DNA from: Gemmatimonadota bacterium
GTDB lineage: Bacteria; Gemmatimonadota; Gemmatimonadetes; Gemmatimonadales; GWC2-71-9
Direction of reading: 5' to 3'
Length of the DNA stretch: 64,000 nucleotides
Assembly: GCA_027294455.1 (NCBI GenBank)
Contig: JAPULZ010000164.1
Span: forward strand, 1-64,000
Position 1 is the first letter of the stretch. Every line of letters starts with the position of its first letter. Positions 40,052 through 50,564 of this stretch are shown in pieces. Made by a program: the position numbers and the translations under genes. The notes below the pieces were generated by a model, which had not been told where the DNA came from, made no database searches, and was given only the letters and a program-made list of their open reading frames with translations.

Positions 40052-41581
40052 TCAGCGAACGACGGTGGTGTCGACCGGCTCGGAGAGGGTGAACTGCACC
40101 GCCGGTTTGAGGTTGACGCTGCTCGATCGGGACAGCTCCATCAAACGTCCCGGAAAGACCCCGAACACCAGGAGCAGCGAGGCGGCGGCGCCGATGACCC
40201 AGCGGGTCGCCCCGACGGCCACGCTGCCCCGATGAGCCTCTTCGGTGGCCAAGGGCTGCATGTACATCTGCATGATGACCGGTAGGTAGTAGCCGGCGGA
40301 CACGACGCTGGCCAGCACCAGGATCACGGCCAGGCTCCACTGATCCGCCTCGATAGCCGATGACAGCACGTACCACTTGCCGATGAAGCCGGCCGTCCCG
40401 GGAAACCCCAGCAACGAGAGCATGAACACCGCCATGGCGAATGCCATCCACGGACGCCGCGACGCGAGGCCCGCGAAATCGTCGATCCGCAGATCGCGCT
40501 CTCCGTCGCGCCCCACCACCGTGAGCACCCCGAACGCGCCGAGAGTCGTCAGCGTGTACGCGAAGGCATAAAACAGATAGGCGGCCGCCCCACTCTCCGT
40601 GCCGCTGACCACCGCGGTGAGCAGGTAGCCAGCATGGCCGATCGAGCTGTACGCCAGCATGCGTTTGATGCGACGCTGCGCCAGAGCCATCAGATTGCCG
40701 CCGAACATCGTGACCGCCGCCAGCCACCACACCGCGTTCTGCCAGGCCCCGATACTGTCCCCCAAAGCATGCACCATCACCCGCAGCAGGGCCGCGAAGG
40801 CGGCGGCCTTCACCGTCGCCGCCATGAACCCCGTGATCGGCGTGGGTGCGCCGTCGTACACGTCGGGCGCCCACATGTGAAACGGCACGGCGGCCACCTT
40901 GAACGCAAAGCCGATTAGGAACAGGCCGATTCCCGCGAGCAGCATCCCGTTCGACTGGAGCCCCAGCGTGCCCGACCGGATGTCGATCATCGTGAGGTTG
41001 GTGGTGCCCGCCGCCCCGTAGATGAGGGCGATCCCGTAGATGACGAATCCCGAGGCGAACGCACCCAGCAGGAAATACTTGAGCGCGGCCTCCGCCCCGA
41101 AAACGCTCCTCCGGTTGATGCCGGCCAGCACATACATGCACACCGACATGATCTCGAGCCCGAGGAACAGGACGATCAGGTCGGCGGCGGCGGCCATGAC
41201 CATCATCCCAATGGTCGCGAACACGATCAGCAGGTAGTACTCCGGCGTCAGGATCCGCTCGCGGCCGACGTAGCTCAGCGACAGCAAGACCGTGAGAATC
41301 GCTCCGAGCAAGAAGATGGTGGACGACGCATAGCGGAATCCGTCGAGGGTCACCATCTGAGCCACGCCATCCGGCCGCGCGCCATTGGCCCACAGCCAGA
41401 ACAGCGCGAACGTGGCGGTGACCAATCCCGCCAGCGCGAGCTGACCCGCGAACCGCTGATCGTCCTCACCGCTGTGCCGCCAGCCCGCGGCCAGCATGAG
41501 CACCAGGGCCCACACCGTGAGCACGATCTCCGGCAGCAGCGCCCACGACCATCCGGCGGGCGTCGACAGGTTGACGACCAT
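40052..41581 (-). CDS. nuoN: NADH-quinone oxidoreductase subunit N
   Basis: NuoN is one of three antiporter-like proton-pumping subunits of complex I in the inner membrane. The 509-aa start (ATG at 41581) gives the usual first helix. About 14 membrane spans are visible. Key markers include the lysine-bearing helix with K-V-A-A-V-P-F-H-M-W-A-P-D-V-Y-D-G-A-P and the K-R-M-L-A-Y-S-S-I-G-H-A-G-Y segment. Last nuo gene, 5 nt after nuoM. Confidence 0.95.
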   Translation of the reverse strand: MVVNLSTPAGWSWALLPEIVLTVWALVLMLAAGWRHSGEDDQRFAGQLALAGLVTATFALFWLWANGARPDGVAQMVTLDGFRYASSTIFLLGAILTVLLSLSYVGRERILTPEYYLLIVFATIGMMVMAAAADLIVLFLGLEIMSVCMYVLAGINRRSVFGAEAALKYFLLGAFASGFVIYGIALIYGAAGTTNLTMIDIRSGTLGLQSNGMLLAGIGLFLIGFAFKVAAVPFHMWAPDVYDGAPTPITGFMAATVKAAAFAALLRVMVHALGDSIGAWQNAVWWLAAVTMFGGNLMALAQRRIKRMLAYSSIGHAGYLLTAVVSGTESGAAAYLFYAFAYTLTTLGAFGVLTVVGRDGERDLRIDDFAGLASRRPWMAFAMAVFMLSLLGFPGTAGFIGKWYVLSSAIEADQWSLAVILVLASVVSAGYYLPVIMQMYMQPLATEEAHRGSVAVGATRWVIGAAASLLLVFGVFPGRLMELSRSSSVNLKPAVQFTLSEPVDTTVVR

Positions 41582-41586
41582 GTCCA

Positions 41587-43158
41587 CTATTCGTCGTCTC
41601 CCTTCTCGCTGTCCGGCGCCGGGCGCTGCGCCTGGGTTTGCCCGGGAACCTGGGCGCGGACTTGCGTGATCAGGGCTTGAGCCGACATCTCGACCCGCCT
41701 GAGTATCGGCGCCGGATAGAGGCCGATCCACACGATGCAGATCATGAGGGGACTCAGCACGCACACCTCACGCACGGAGAGATCGGGCATTGCCTCGTTG
41801 GCGGGGTCGTCCAACTTGCCGAAGAGAATGCGTTGGAGTGCGACGAGCATGTACGCCGCCGCGAAGATCACCCCGGTGGTGGCGATGGCCGTGGCGATGG
41901 GGAACTCGCTGAACGAACCGATCAGGACGAGGAACTCACCGACGAACCCGTTGGTGCCCGGCAGCCCGATCGACGACAGGGCCACGAGGGTGAGCACCGC
42001 GGCGAACCCGGGGATGGCTCGCGCGATCCCGCCGAACGCGGCGATCTCCAGCGTGTGCCGGCGCTCGTACATCATGCCCGCCAAAAAGAACAAGGCGCCT
42101 GTGGAGATCCCGTGGCTGATCATGATGATGATGGCTCCTTGGACGCTCTGGAGTGTGAGCGCCCAGATGCCGAGCATGACGAATCCCAGATGGCTCACCG
42201 ACGAATAGGCCACCAACTTCTTGAAATCCGGCTGGACCAGCGCGACCAACGCGCCATAGATGATGCCTATGACGGCCAAGAGCACGACCACGGTCACGAC
42301 GGTCGGATGGAGGGCGACCGTGGGGAAGAATGGCAGCGCGAATCGCAGAAACCCGTAGGTGCCCATCTTCAAGAGAATGCCGGCCAGGATGACCGAGCCT
42401 GCGGTGGGCGCTTCGACGTGGGCGTCCGGCAACCAAGTGTGGAACGGAAACATCGGCACCTTGATCGCGAACGCGAGGAAAAACGCCCCGAACAGCCAAA
42501 ACCGCCACGGGTCCAACGACTGCAGATTCTGCAACATGTGCTGATAGCCGAACGAGTAGACGCCGGATGCGCGTCCGATCACGTAGTACATCACCAGGAT
42601 CGACACCAGCATCAGCAACGATCCAAAGAACGTGAACACGAAGAACTTGATGGCTGCGTAAAGTCGCCGTGAGCCGCCCCAGACCCCGATGATGAAATAC
42701 ATCGGGATCAGCATGATCTCCCAAAAAACGTAGAAGGCGAACAGGTCCAGCGCGAGGAAGACGCCGAGCATCCCCGTGGTGAGCACGAGGAGCAACGCGT
42801 AGAACGGCGCTTCCCGCTCCTTGATGTAGCTCCAGCTTCCCAGCACGGCGAGAGGCATCGTGAACGTGGTGAGGAGCACCATGAACAGGGAAATGCCGTC
42901 GACACCCACGTGGTAGGTGACGTTCCACATGGGAATCCACTCGTGCCGCACCTCGAACTGCATCGCCGCCGTGGCCGGATCGAACGCCCACCACAACCCC
43001 GCCGACACGACGAATTCCGCCAAGGCCACCCACAACGCCAGACGCTTTGCCTCGGCCGCTGGCCGCAACATCACCAGCAGCGCGCCGGTAAGCGGAATGA
43101 CCATGAGGGCATCCAGCACCCAGCGGTCGTAAGCGATATCGAGCAGGAATCCGTTCAT
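41587..43158 (-). CDS. nuoM: NADH-quinone oxidoreductase subunit M
   Basis: A proton-pumping antiporter-like subunit of complex I, 523 aa. It shows V-G-V-D-G-I-S-L, a channel motif F-W-E-I-M-L-I-P-M-Y-F, V-P-M-F-P-F-H-T-W-L-P-D-A-H-V-E-A-P-T-A-G-S-V and K-K-L-V-A-Y-S-S-V-S-H-L-G-F. The start at 43158 avoids a long non-family extension. It ends with an acidic, basic cytoplasmic tail. Four nt separate it from nuoL. Confidence 0.96.
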   Translation of the reverse strand: MNGFLLDIAYDRWVLDALMVIPLTGALLVMLRPAAEAKRLALWVALAEFVVSAGLWWAFDPATAAMQFEVRHEWIPMWNVTYHVGVDGISLFMVLLTTFTMPLAVLGSWSYIKEREAPFYALLLVLTTGMLGVFLALDLFAFYVFWEIMLIPMYFIIGVWGGSRRLYAAIKFFVFTFFGSLLMLVSILVMYYVIGRASGVYSFGYQHMLQNLQSLDPWRFWLFGAFFLAFAIKVPMFPFHTWLPDAHVEAPTAGSVILAGILLKMGTYGFLRFALPFFPTVALHPTVVTVVVLLAVIGIIYGALVALVQPDFKKLVAYSSVSHLGFVMLGIWALTLQSVQGAIIIMISHGISTGALFFLAGMMYERRHTLEIAAFGGIARAIPGFAAVLTLVALSSIGLPGTNGFVGEFLVLIGSFSEFPIATAIATTGVIFAAAYMLVALQRILFGKLDDPANEAMPDLSVREVCVLSPLMICIVWIGLYPAPILRRVEMSAQALITQVRAQVPGQTQAQRPAPDSEKGDDE

Positions 43159-43162
43159 CGCA

Positions 43163-45142
43163 TCAAGCCAGGGTCGCGCGCAAGAGCCACAGCGCCCCGA
43201 CCACGAAGAGCACGACGTAGGTGGCAAGATTGCCCGTTTGGAATCTGGTCCCGATCCATCCGAACAGGCGGCTGATCCTGGCAGATCCGTTCACGATGAG
43301 GGTGTCGATCGCTCCCATGTCCACGATGTTCCACAACACCCGGCGGGAAAACCATTCCGTCGGACGCACGACGACCTTGTCGTAGAGCTCATCGACGTAG
43401 TATTTGTTGAGCAACACCCGCTGCAGCCCTGCCTCGGGCGGTGCCGCACGCGCGTTCGTGAGCCGGTCCGGCTTGAGGAAACGCCAGGCGCCGACGATGC
43501 CGGCCGCGGCGATCCCCGTGGCCAGGCCCATCAACCCCCATTCCAAGCCGACCGACAGGTGCACTTGCGTGAGATACGCCGCCGCGCCCTCGGTGACGGG
43601 CTCGAGCCAGTGATCCAGCCACCCCGCGCCGGGAAGCACGTGGGGGAGATTGATCATGCCGCCGATCACGCTGCCGAACGCGAGCACGACGAGAGGTCCG
43701 GTCATCACCCACGGTGTCTCGCGGAGGTGCTTCGCCTCCTCGCTCCCGGTCCGGTTCAGCCCGTGGAACGTGTAGACCATCAGCCTCGTCATGTAGAACG
43801 CGGTGAGCAACGCCGCAACCGCCCCAAGCGCCCAGATCACATAGAACAGCAGGGAGTCCTGCCCGCGGGCGAAGGTGATCGCCAGGATCTGGTCCTTGGA
43901 AAAGAATCCGGACAACCCGGGCACCCCGGCGATGGCCAGCGTGGCGATCCACATCACCGCAGCCGTCCAGGGCATGAAGGTGCGCAGGCCCCCCATATTC
44001 CGCATGTCCTGGGGGTCGTCGTGATTGTCGGTGGCGTGGTACGCGTGATGGAGCGCGTGAATCACGGAGCCGGATCCCAGGAAGAGCAGGGCCTTGAAGA
44101 ACGCGTGGGTGACCAGGTGGAAGACCCCGGGGGCATAGGCACCGACACCCACCCCCATGAACATGTAGCCCAGCTGGGACACCGTGGAATACGCCAGGAC
44201 TTTCTTGATGTCCCATTGCTTTAGCGCGATCGTGGCCGCGAACAGGGCCGTGACCGCTCCCACCAGGGCCACTAGCGCGCTGGAGACCGGCGCCATCGCG
44301 AACAGCACGTTCGAGCGCACGACGAGGTAAACCCCGGCCGTTACCATGGTGGCCGCATGGATCAGCGCCGACACTGGCGTCGGACCCGCCATGGCATCGG
44401 GCAGCCAGGTATACAACGGAAGCTGCGCGGATTTTCCCACGCACCCCAGGAACAGGAACAGGGTGATGACGGTGACCGTGGGGCCGTTGGCGATGAATGT
44501 CTCGGGGGCCGCCTCGAACACTTCGATGAAGTTCAACGAGCCCGTGGACCGGAATATCATGAACATGGCGATCAGCAACCCGAAGTCGCCGATCCGGTTC
44601 ATGATGAACGCCTTCTTGCCGGCCGTGGCGTTGGCTTCTTCGCCATACCAGAAACCGATCAAGAGATAGCTGCAGAGCCCCACGCCTTCCCATCCCACGA
44701 ACAGCACGGGGAAGCTGGCGCCGAGGACCAGCACCAGCATGAAGAACACGAACAGGTTGAGATAGGCGAAGTAGCGCGGATACGACGGATCCTCCCGCAT
44801 ATATCCCACGCTGAACACATGGATCAAGGCCCCCACGCCCGTGACGACCAGCAACATGACGGCGGAGAGTTGATCGACCTGGAACGCCACCTCGATCTCC
44901 AGTTCGCCCACCGACATCCACGACCAGAGATGAACTACGAACGGCCCGGCCTCGGCGTCGCCGGCCAAACCGAGCACCGCCGCCAATGACACCACGAATG
45001 CCGCCACCAACACGCCCACACCCAGCGCACTCACCGCCCGTTTGGCATCCGGCCGGTAAAAGCTCAGCCACCCGTTCGCCAGGAACCCCAGGAACGGCAA
45101 CAACACGGCGAGCCAGACCAGGGAGACGGTGCCCGGCATCAT
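43163..45142 (-). CDS. nuoL: NADH-quinone oxidoreductase subunit L
   Basis: The distal proton-pumping subunit of complex I, about 659 aa. It has about 16 spans including the long C-terminal lateral helix region. The core [21 protein letters not shown]-type block near 230, H-A-A-T-M-V-T-A-G and [14 protein letters not shown] are present. Two adjacent ATGs (45142, 45139) are possible starts; the first overlaps the nuoK stop by 4 nt. Confidence 0.95.
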   Translation of the reverse strand: MMPGTVSLVWLAVLLPFLGFLANGWLSFYRPDAKRAVSALGVGVLVAAFVVSLAAVLGLAGDAEAGPFVVHLWSWMSVGELEIEVAFQVDQLSAVMLLVVTGVGALIHVFSVGYMREDPSYPRYFAYLNLFVFFMLVLVLGASFPVLFVGWEGVGLCSYLLIGFWYGEEANATAGKKAFIMNRIGDFGLLIAMFMIFRSTGSLNFIEVFEAAPETFIANGPTVTVITLFLFLGCVGKSAQLPLYTWLPDAMAGPTPVSALIHAATMVTAGVYLVVRSNVLFAMAPVSSALVALVGAVTALFAATIALKQWDIKKVLAYSTVSQLGYMFMGVGVGAYAPGVFHLVTHAFFKALLFLGSGSVIHALHHAYHATDNHDDPQDMRNMGGLRTFMPWTAAVMWIATLAIAGVPGLSGFFSKDQILAITFARGQDSLLFYVIWALGAVAALLTAFYMTRLMVYTFHGLNRTGSEEAKHLRETPWVMTGPLVVLAFGSVIGGMINLPHVLPGAGWLDHWLEPVTEGAAAYLTQVHLSVGLEWGLMGLATGIAAAGIVGAWRFLKPDRLTNARAAPPEAGLQRVLLNKYYVDELYDKVVVRPTEWFSRRVLWNIVDMGAIDTLIVNGSARISRLFGWIGTRFQTGNLATYVVLFVVGALWLLRATLA

Positions 45143-45435
45143 CCGCGCAACAGGTTGAGGTCTTGCAAGTCCAGGGTTTCCTTGTGCCGGTAGATCCCGA
45201 TGATGATGGCGAATCCGACGGTCGCCTCCGCGGCGGCCACGGTCAACACGAAGAACACGAACACGTGGCCCGACGTCCCGAGCTGCTGCGCCAAGGCCAC
45301 GAATGTGAGGTTGACCGCGTTCAGCATCAACTCCACGCACATGAAGATCACGATGGCATTACGCCTGATCAGGACACCCAACACCCCAATGGTGAAGAGA
45401 ATCGCCGAGATACCGAGTGCGGGGCCGAGCAGCAT
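45139..45435 (-). CDS. nuoK: NADH-quinone oxidoreductase subunit K
   Basis: A 98-aa three-span subunit of complex I that links quinone reduction to proton pumping. Conserved membrane glutamates are visible in [10 protein letters not shown] and A-A-A-E-A-T-V-G. The ATG is directly next to the nuoJ stop, and its stop overlaps the nuoL start. Confidence 0.95.
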   Translation of the reverse strand: MLLGPALGISAILFTIGVLGVLIRRNAIVIFMCVELMLNAVNLTFVALAQQLGTSGHVFVFFVLTVAAAEATVGFAIIIGIYRHKETLDLQDLNLLRG

Positions 45436-45954
45436 CTAGACCTTACGCTTCGCAAGCACCACAGCACCGGCGATGGACGCCAGCAACAAGATGGCCGTGA
45501 GCTCGAACGGGACGAGGTAATTGGTGTATAGCGACTCGGCCATGACGCCGACCGCGCCGCGCTCCGCCGTCATGCGGGCCAGCTCCCCCGCGGGAAGCCG
45601 GATCGGATCGGCGGGAATGACGCTGGTGACGACCCACAGCTCGATGGCCACGAACCCGCCAAGCACCAGCCCCACACCGCGGCCGAACCATCCCTTCATG
45701 TCCGTCGCCAGCTGGTCACCGAGGTTCAGCAACATGATGACGAAGAGGAACAGCACCATGATGGCGCCGGAGTACACCATGATTTGGAGGGCGGCGATGA
45801 AATGGGCATCGAGCAAGAGGAACATGACGGCTGTCGCGAAGAGGGTGACGATGAGCCACAACGCACTGGCCACGGGGCTCCTCCGCGTCACACAAAGAAC
45901 CGATGCCACCACTGCCAGCCCGCCGTGCATCCAGAAGACGGCTTCCAGGACCAT
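45436..45954 (-). CDS. nuoJ: NADH-quinone oxidoreductase subunit J
   Basis: A 172-aa membrane subunit of complex I with five spans. The conserved L-L-D-A-H-F-I-A-A-L-Q-I-M-V-Y-S-G-A-type helix with its flexible pi-bulge region is present near 45-65. It sits 3 nt after nuoI and abuts nuoK. Confidence 0.95.
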   Translation of the reverse strand: MVLEAVFWMHGGLAVVASVLCVTRRSPVASALWLIVTLFATAVMFLLLDAHFIAALQIMVYSGAIMVLFLFVIMLLNLGDQLATDMKGWFGRGVGLVLGGFVAIELWVVTSVIPADPIRLPAGELARMTAERGAVGVMAESLYTNYLVPFELTAILLLASIAGAVVLAKRKV

Positions 45955-45957
45955 GCG

Positions 45958-46464
45958 CTACTGACCCTTGGGGTCGGACGGGTCCCAGAGCGTCGAGACC
46001 GGGTGGGTCTGGGCGCAGAGGCGCTCCAGGTCGTAGACGAACCGCTCGCGCTCGTACTCGGCGTTCTCGTAGTGCACGCCCACGTGGATCGCTTCCTCGG
46101 GACAAACCTCTTGGCAGTAGCCGCAGAAGATACACCGAAACTCGTCTATCTCGTACAGCAACGGGTAGCGGTGCCCCTCCTCGTCCTCGCCCGGCACGAG
46201 CTTGATGCAATTCGCGGGGCAGACCTGCGGGCACAGGCCACAGGCGACGCACTTGGCCCTGCCCTGCTCGTCGGTGAGCATCCGGTGCGTCCCGCGCCAA
46301 CGCGAGGAGATATGCCAGTCGTCGTCGGACTTCTGTTCCGGGTATTGCATCGTCACCCGGTCCCGGAAGAGGTGAGCGAACGTCAGCGCCATGCCTTTCA
46401 GAGTGGCGCGGAGGTAGCTCACCTCCCGTTCCGGACGCTTCATGATCTTGACGGTAATCGCCAC
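45958..46464 (-). CDS. nuoI: NADH-quinone oxidoreductase subunit I
   Basis: A 168-aa ferredoxin-like subunit of complex I that carries electrons through clusters N6a and N6b. The two motifs are complete: C72, C75, C78, C82 and C111, C114, C117, C121. The start is a GTG that overlaps the nuoH stop by one base (TAGTG). Confidence 0.95.
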   Translation of the reverse strand: MAITVKIMKRPEREVSYLRATLKGMALTFAHLFRDRVTMQYPEQKSDDDWHISSRWRGTHRMLTDEQGRAKCVACGLCPQVCPANCIKLVPGEDEEGHRYPLLYEIDEFRCIFCGYCQEVCPEEAIHVGVHYENAEYERERFVYDLERLCAQTHPVSTLWDPSDPKGQ

Positions 46465-47675
46465 TATGCCCTCACTTTGCTGCGGGAGCGACCGGACATG
46501 AGCCGGGAATTGTCGAGCAGGAAGAACACGGCGTATGCTACCGCCAGGTTCATCCCGAAGAGGGCCAGCCCGTACCGCAACCCCGTGGACCAGCCCATGC
46601 TATCCAGAATCAACACCGTAGCGCCCAGCACCAGGATGTAGGCCAACAACACGGGCAACATGAATTTCCAGCCGAGCTGCATGACCTGATCGAACCGGAA
46701 CCGGGGCAACGTCCAACGAATCCAGATGAAAACGTAGATGAAGAACAACGTTTTGAGGGAAAACGCCCCGAGGGTGATCAGCGATTTGAGCACCGACGGC
46801 TCGCCGGAATCCCATGACGTGAACGGGAGATCCCATCCTCCCAGGAACATCGTCGCCATGAGGGCGGATCCGGTGATGATATGGGCGTACTCGGCGATGA
46901 AGAACATGGAAAACTTCATCGAGCTGTATTCGGTATGATAGCCCGCCACGAGCTCCGATTCCGACTCCGGCATGTCGAAGGGGAGCCGATTGGTTTCCGC
47001 CAGAGTGCTCACGAAGAAAAAGATGAAACTCACCATCAGCGCGAACACGAACCACACGGAACTTTGCTGGTGGGCGACGATTTCGGGAAGACTCACGTTC
47101 CCCACCAACATCAGCACGCCGACGAAACTAAAGCCCAACGCGACCTCGTAGCTCACCATCTGCGCGCTGGCCCGGAGCCCCCCCAGCAGGGAGTACTTGT
47201 TGTTGGACGACCATCCGGCCAACACAATGCCATACACGCTGAGACTGCTGATCGCCACGATGAACAGCAACCCGATCGGTACATCGGCGATGATCATGGG
47301 CATCGGGCCCGCATGCACGAACTGCCCGAGCACGGGAACCGCAAAGTCGAAGTTGACCGGCAAGGGTGCCGCGAACGGAATCACGGCAACCGTCAGCATG
47401 GCCGGCACGAACGACAGCAGCGGCGCCAGCAAGAACAGGGGCTTGTTCGCTTCCGTGGGCCACGTCTCTTCCTTCATGAAGTTCTTGAGCCCATCTGCCA
47501 CCGACTGTAGCAACCCTTGCGGGCCGACGCGGTTGGGTCCCAGGCGATCCTGCTTCCACGCGCTCACCCGCCGCTCGGCCCAGATCACCATCATCACCCC
47601 GACGTTCATCACGCTGTACACGGCGAGAATCTTGAGCACCGCCAGCAACACGAAGCCCTTCATCTCGGGCGTCAC
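46464..47675 (-). CDS. nuoH: NADH-quinone oxidoreductase subunit H
   Basis: A 403-aa subunit of complex I that forms much of the quinone pocket. Conserved loops A-E-R-R-V-S-A-W-K-Q-D-R-L-G-P-N-R-V-G and E-T-N-R-L-P-F-D-M-P-E-S-E-S-E-L-V-A-G-Y are present. I chose the GTG at 47675 because GGGAG lies 7 nt upstream; the ATG at 47663 has no such site. It is longer than the about 325 residues of enterobacterial NuoH, with extra length in the C-terminal spans. Confidence 0.94.
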   Translation of the reverse strand: MTPEMKGFVLLAVLKILAVYSVMNVGVMMVIWAERRVSAWKQDRLGPNRVGPQGLLQSVADGLKNFMKEETWPTEANKPLFLLAPLLSFVPAMLTVAVIPFAAPLPVNFDFAVPVLGQFVHAGPMPMIIADVPIGLLFIVAISSLSVYGIVLAGWSSNNKYSLLGGLRASAQMVSYEVALGFSFVGVLMLVGNVSLPEIVAHQQSSVWFVFALMVSFIFFFVSTLAETNRLPFDMPESESELVAGYHTEYSSMKFSMFFIAEYAHIITGSALMATMFLGGWDLPFTSWDSGEPSVLKSLITLGAFSLKTLFFIYVFIWIRWTLPRFRFDQVMQLGWKFMLPVLLAYILVLGATVLILDSMGWSTGLRYGLALFGMNLAVAYAVFFLLDNSRLMSGRSRSKVRA

Positions 47676-47677
47676 GC

Positions 47678-49246
47678 CTACACTCCCGCCTGCGACAGGA
47701 TTTGGCCACGCAGCCCCAGTGCGGCATGCGACAAACCGCTGAACGCACCCTCGGCTTCGGCCATCCGGGCAAACGCCTCTTCGGCACTGAAGAGCGACTC
47801 GCCGCGGCCCAGCTCGCGGAGCACCTCGCTCAACACCCACCAGGCCGGGCGCGCCAGGCCCGGTGCGACCTTGGCTTGCGCATAGCGCTGCACGCGGCCG
47901 TCCCGATTCACGAACGTGCCGTCTTCTTCGGCGACGTTCGCCACGGGCAACACTGCCGCCGCGCCCCGGGCGGCCTCGGGCAGGATCGTGCCGATATAGA
48001 TGAGGTTGGCGGCCTTCTCCAGGGCCTCGCGGCTCACGCCGTTGAGGTCGTCATCGAGCACCACCACCAGTGATGCTCCTTGGATGGCCTTCCCGGCCGC
48101 GGCGGAATCGCTGGTGTACCCCAGGGCCTTTGCACCGGCGGCGTTGGCCGCGCGTTCCTCCCGCAGCGCGAGGTTCGGCACACCGGGCAATGGGTGCTCG
48201 CCCTCGACGGTCGGCGTCCGGAACCTCAACGTGGCGTCCAGCCCGGCGAGCAGTTCCTTGGTGAGGTACAGCGCCTCGGTCGATGCATTGGGCGACACCA
48301 GCGCGACCGCCCGGCCACAGGAGCCCTGGACCAGCCGCGCGACATCCTGCAACGCGTGGTCCCAGTCGGTGGCTTGCAGGCCGCCGCCTTGGATCACCAG
48401 CGGCGCCTCGATGCGGTCGCCGCGGTTCATCCAGCGATAGTGCAGGCGCCCGGTGTCGCACATGAAATATCTGTTGACCTCGTCGTTCCCCCGCGGGCGC
48501 AAACGTACCACGACATTTTCCCGGGTGTCGAGGTTAATGTTGCACCCTTGCGAGCATCCGGTGCAAATGCCGGGAGTCTTGTCCAACTCCCACGCGCGCG
48601 CCTTGTGCAGAAAGTCCTTGGAGATAAGCGATCCGACGGGACAGAGATCCACGACGTTGCCGGCCCACTCGTGATCCAGCGTGGCATCCGGATGTATGCC
48701 GATCACCGCCCGATCACCGCGCTCGCTCACGTTCAGGACATCGTCTTCGGCCACGTGATCCATGAAACGCACGCACCGGGTGCAAAGAATGCACCGGTTC
48801 GCGACGTACAACACGTCCGGGCCGAAATCCTCGACGGGAATGAACCGCTTGGCGAAAGCCCCGTAGCGGGTATTCGATTGCCCTTCCTGGAACACGAAAT
48901 CCTGCAACTCACATTCGCCGGCCTGATCGCAAATGGGGCAGTCCAACGGGTGATTGATCAGCAAGTATTCCAACACCGATTTGCGCGCCTTGCTGGCCTC
49001 GTCGGTATAGAGCAACACCACTTGCCCTTCGGCCACCTCCGTCGCGCAGGCAATCTGCAGTTTGGGCGCGCCTTCGATCTCAACCAGACACATGCGACAC
49101 ACACCGGCCACCGGCAGGCCGGGGTGGTAGCAGTAGTGCGGCACCACGATGCCGGCCTGCTTCGCCGCCTCGATCACCATAGTTCCCTTGGGTACGGTGA
49201 CCTCGAAGCCTTCGATCGTCAGTGTGGCCATTTCCGTGTTCGCCAT
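47678..49246 (-). CDS. nuoG: NADH-quinone oxidoreductase subunit G, short form
   Basis: A 522-aa iron-sulfur subunit of complex I. Cluster ligands are visible: 2Fe-2S C39, C50, C53, C67; N5 H99, C103, C106, C112; N4 C152, C155, C158, C202; and an extra set C228, C231, C235, C263 fitting the N7 cluster seen in some bacteria. The molybdopterin-oxidoreductase-like C-terminal region is much shorter than in the 700-900-residue forms. The ATG at 49246 is preceded by AGGG. It lies 5 nt after nuoF. Confidence 0.94.
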   Translation of the reverse strand: MANTEMATLTIEGFEVTVPKGTMVIEAAKQAGIVVPHYCYHPGLPVAGVCRMCLVEIEGAPKLQIACATEVAEGQVVLLYTDEASKARKSVLEYLLINHPLDCPICDQAGECELQDFVFQEGQSNTRYGAFAKRFIPVEDFGPDVLYVANRCILCTRCVRFMDHVAEDDVLNVSERGDRAVIGIHPDATLDHEWAGNVVDLCPVGSLISKDFLHKARAWELDKTPGICTGCSQGCNINLDTRENVVVRLRPRGNDEVNRYFMCDTGRLHYRWMNRGDRIEAPLVIQGGGLQATDWDHALQDVARLVQGSCGRAVALVSPNASTEALYLTKELLAGLDATLRFRTPTVEGEHPLPGVPNLALREERAANAAGAKALGYTSDSAAAGKAIQGASLVVVLDDDLNGVSREALEKAANLIYIGTILPEAARGAAAVLPVANVAEEDGTFVNRDGRVQRYAQAKVAPGLARPAWWVLSEVLRELGRGESLFSAEEAFARMAEAEGAFSGLSHAALGLRGQILSQAGV

Positions 49247-49251
49247 GTGCC

Positions 49252-50562
49252 CTACCCTGCCACCGCCATCACAGGCTCGCGCACTCCGGCGATGTAGGCT
49301 TCGAACTCGCCTCGGAACTTCTTGATGCCGCTGATGACCGGCGCGGCGCACGAGTCGCTCAACACGCAGATCGTCTTGCCGATCATGCTGTCGGCCAGGT
49401 CCAGCAAGAGATCGAGGTCTTTCATTTCCCCCTGGCCTGCCAGAATGCGCTCGAGAATCCGGGTGGTCCAGGCTGTACCTTCGCGGCACTGGGTACACTG
49501 GGCGCACGACTCATGCGCGTAAAACCGGGCCAGCCGCATCACCTGGTAGACCATGTCGGCACTGTCGTCGAACACGATCACGCCGCCGGAGCCGAGCATC
49601 GTGCCCGCCGCTACCACGCCTTCGTAATCCAGAATGCAGTTCTCCGTTTCCTCTTTGTTGAGAATCGGGACCGACGACCCTCCGGGGATGCACGCCTTGA
49701 GCGTGCGGCCCGACGGCACCCCGCCGCATATGTCGTTGATGAGCTCGCCCAAGGGGAAACCCATCGTGACTTCGTAGTTACCCGGCCGTTGCACATGGCC
49801 ACATACGCTGAACAACTTCGTGCCGACGCTCCGCTCGTTGCCGAGGCACAGGCCTTTGTACCAGTGCGCGCCACGGTTGATGATGTGCGGCACCACCGCG
49901 AGCGTCTCGACGTTATTGATGGTGGTGGGCATGCCGAAGACGCCGGACGCTGCGGGAAACGGGGGCTTGATGCGGGGGTTTCCGCGGCGGCCCTCGATGG
50001 AATTCATCATCGCGGTCTCTTCGCCGCAGATGTACGCGCCGGCCCCGCGGTGGATGTACATGTCCAGCCGCTTCCCCGATCCCATGGCGTTCTCGCCGAG
50101 CACCCCCTCCTGGTAGGCCTCCTCGAGAGCCGCCCCCATGATGCGCAGGGGCTCCGTGAACTCCCCGCGAATATAGATGTAGGTGATCTCCGCCTGGATG
50201 GCGTGCTGGGCGATGGCACAGCCCTCGATGACGGCGTGGGGCGTCCACCGCATGATCTCGCGGTCCTTGAACGTCCCCGGCTCCGACTCGTCGGCGTTAC
50301 AGCAGAGATAATGCGGTTTGGATTTGTCTTTCGGCATAAACGACCACTTCACCCCCGTGGGAAAACCGGCCCCGCCGCGTCCCCGCAGGCCCGAGGCCTT
50401 CACCTCTTCCACCACGTCGCCCGGATTCATGCCAAGAACCTTTTTCAGAGCTTTGTAGCCGCCTCGCTCGACCCATCCCTTGTAAGAGCGGGCTGCGGCA
50501 TCGCCGAAGTATTCGCTCAGGACAACCGTTTCTTTCGCGTGCGGCTCGTGCGGAAATCCCAT
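49252..50562 (-). CDS. nuoF: NADH-quinone oxidoreductase subunit F
   Basis: A 436-aa subunit that binds NADH and FMN and holds a 4Fe-4S cluster. The glycine-rich L-R-G-R-G-G-A-G-F-P-T-G-x-K-W (59-73) contacts NADH. G-A-G-A-Y-I-C-G-E-E-T-A covers the flavin region, and S-C-A-Q-C-T-Q-C with a later cysteine binds the cluster. It starts 2 nt after the nuoE stop. Confidence 0.96.
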   Translation of the reverse strand: MGFPHEPHAKETVVLSEYFGDAAARSYKGWVERGGYKALKKVLGMNPGDVVEEVKASGLRGRGGAGFPTGVKWSFMPKDKSKPHYLCCNADESEPGTFKDREIMRWTPHAVIEGCAIAQHAIQAEITYIYIRGEFTEPLRIMGAALEEAYQEGVLGENAMGSGKRLDMYIHRGAGAYICGEETAMMNSIEGRRGNPRIKPPFPAASGVFGMPTTINNVETLAVVPHIINRGAHWYKGLCLGNERSVGTKLFSVCGHVQRPGNYEVTMGFPLGELINDICGGVPSGRTLKACIPGGSSVPILNKEETENCILDYEGVVAAGTMLGSGGVIVFDDSADMVYQVMRLARFYAHESCAQCTQCREGTAWTTRILERILAGQGEMKDLDLLLDLADSMIGKTICVLSDSCAAPVISGIKKFRGEFEAYIAGVREPVMAVAG

Positions 50563-50564
50563 GA

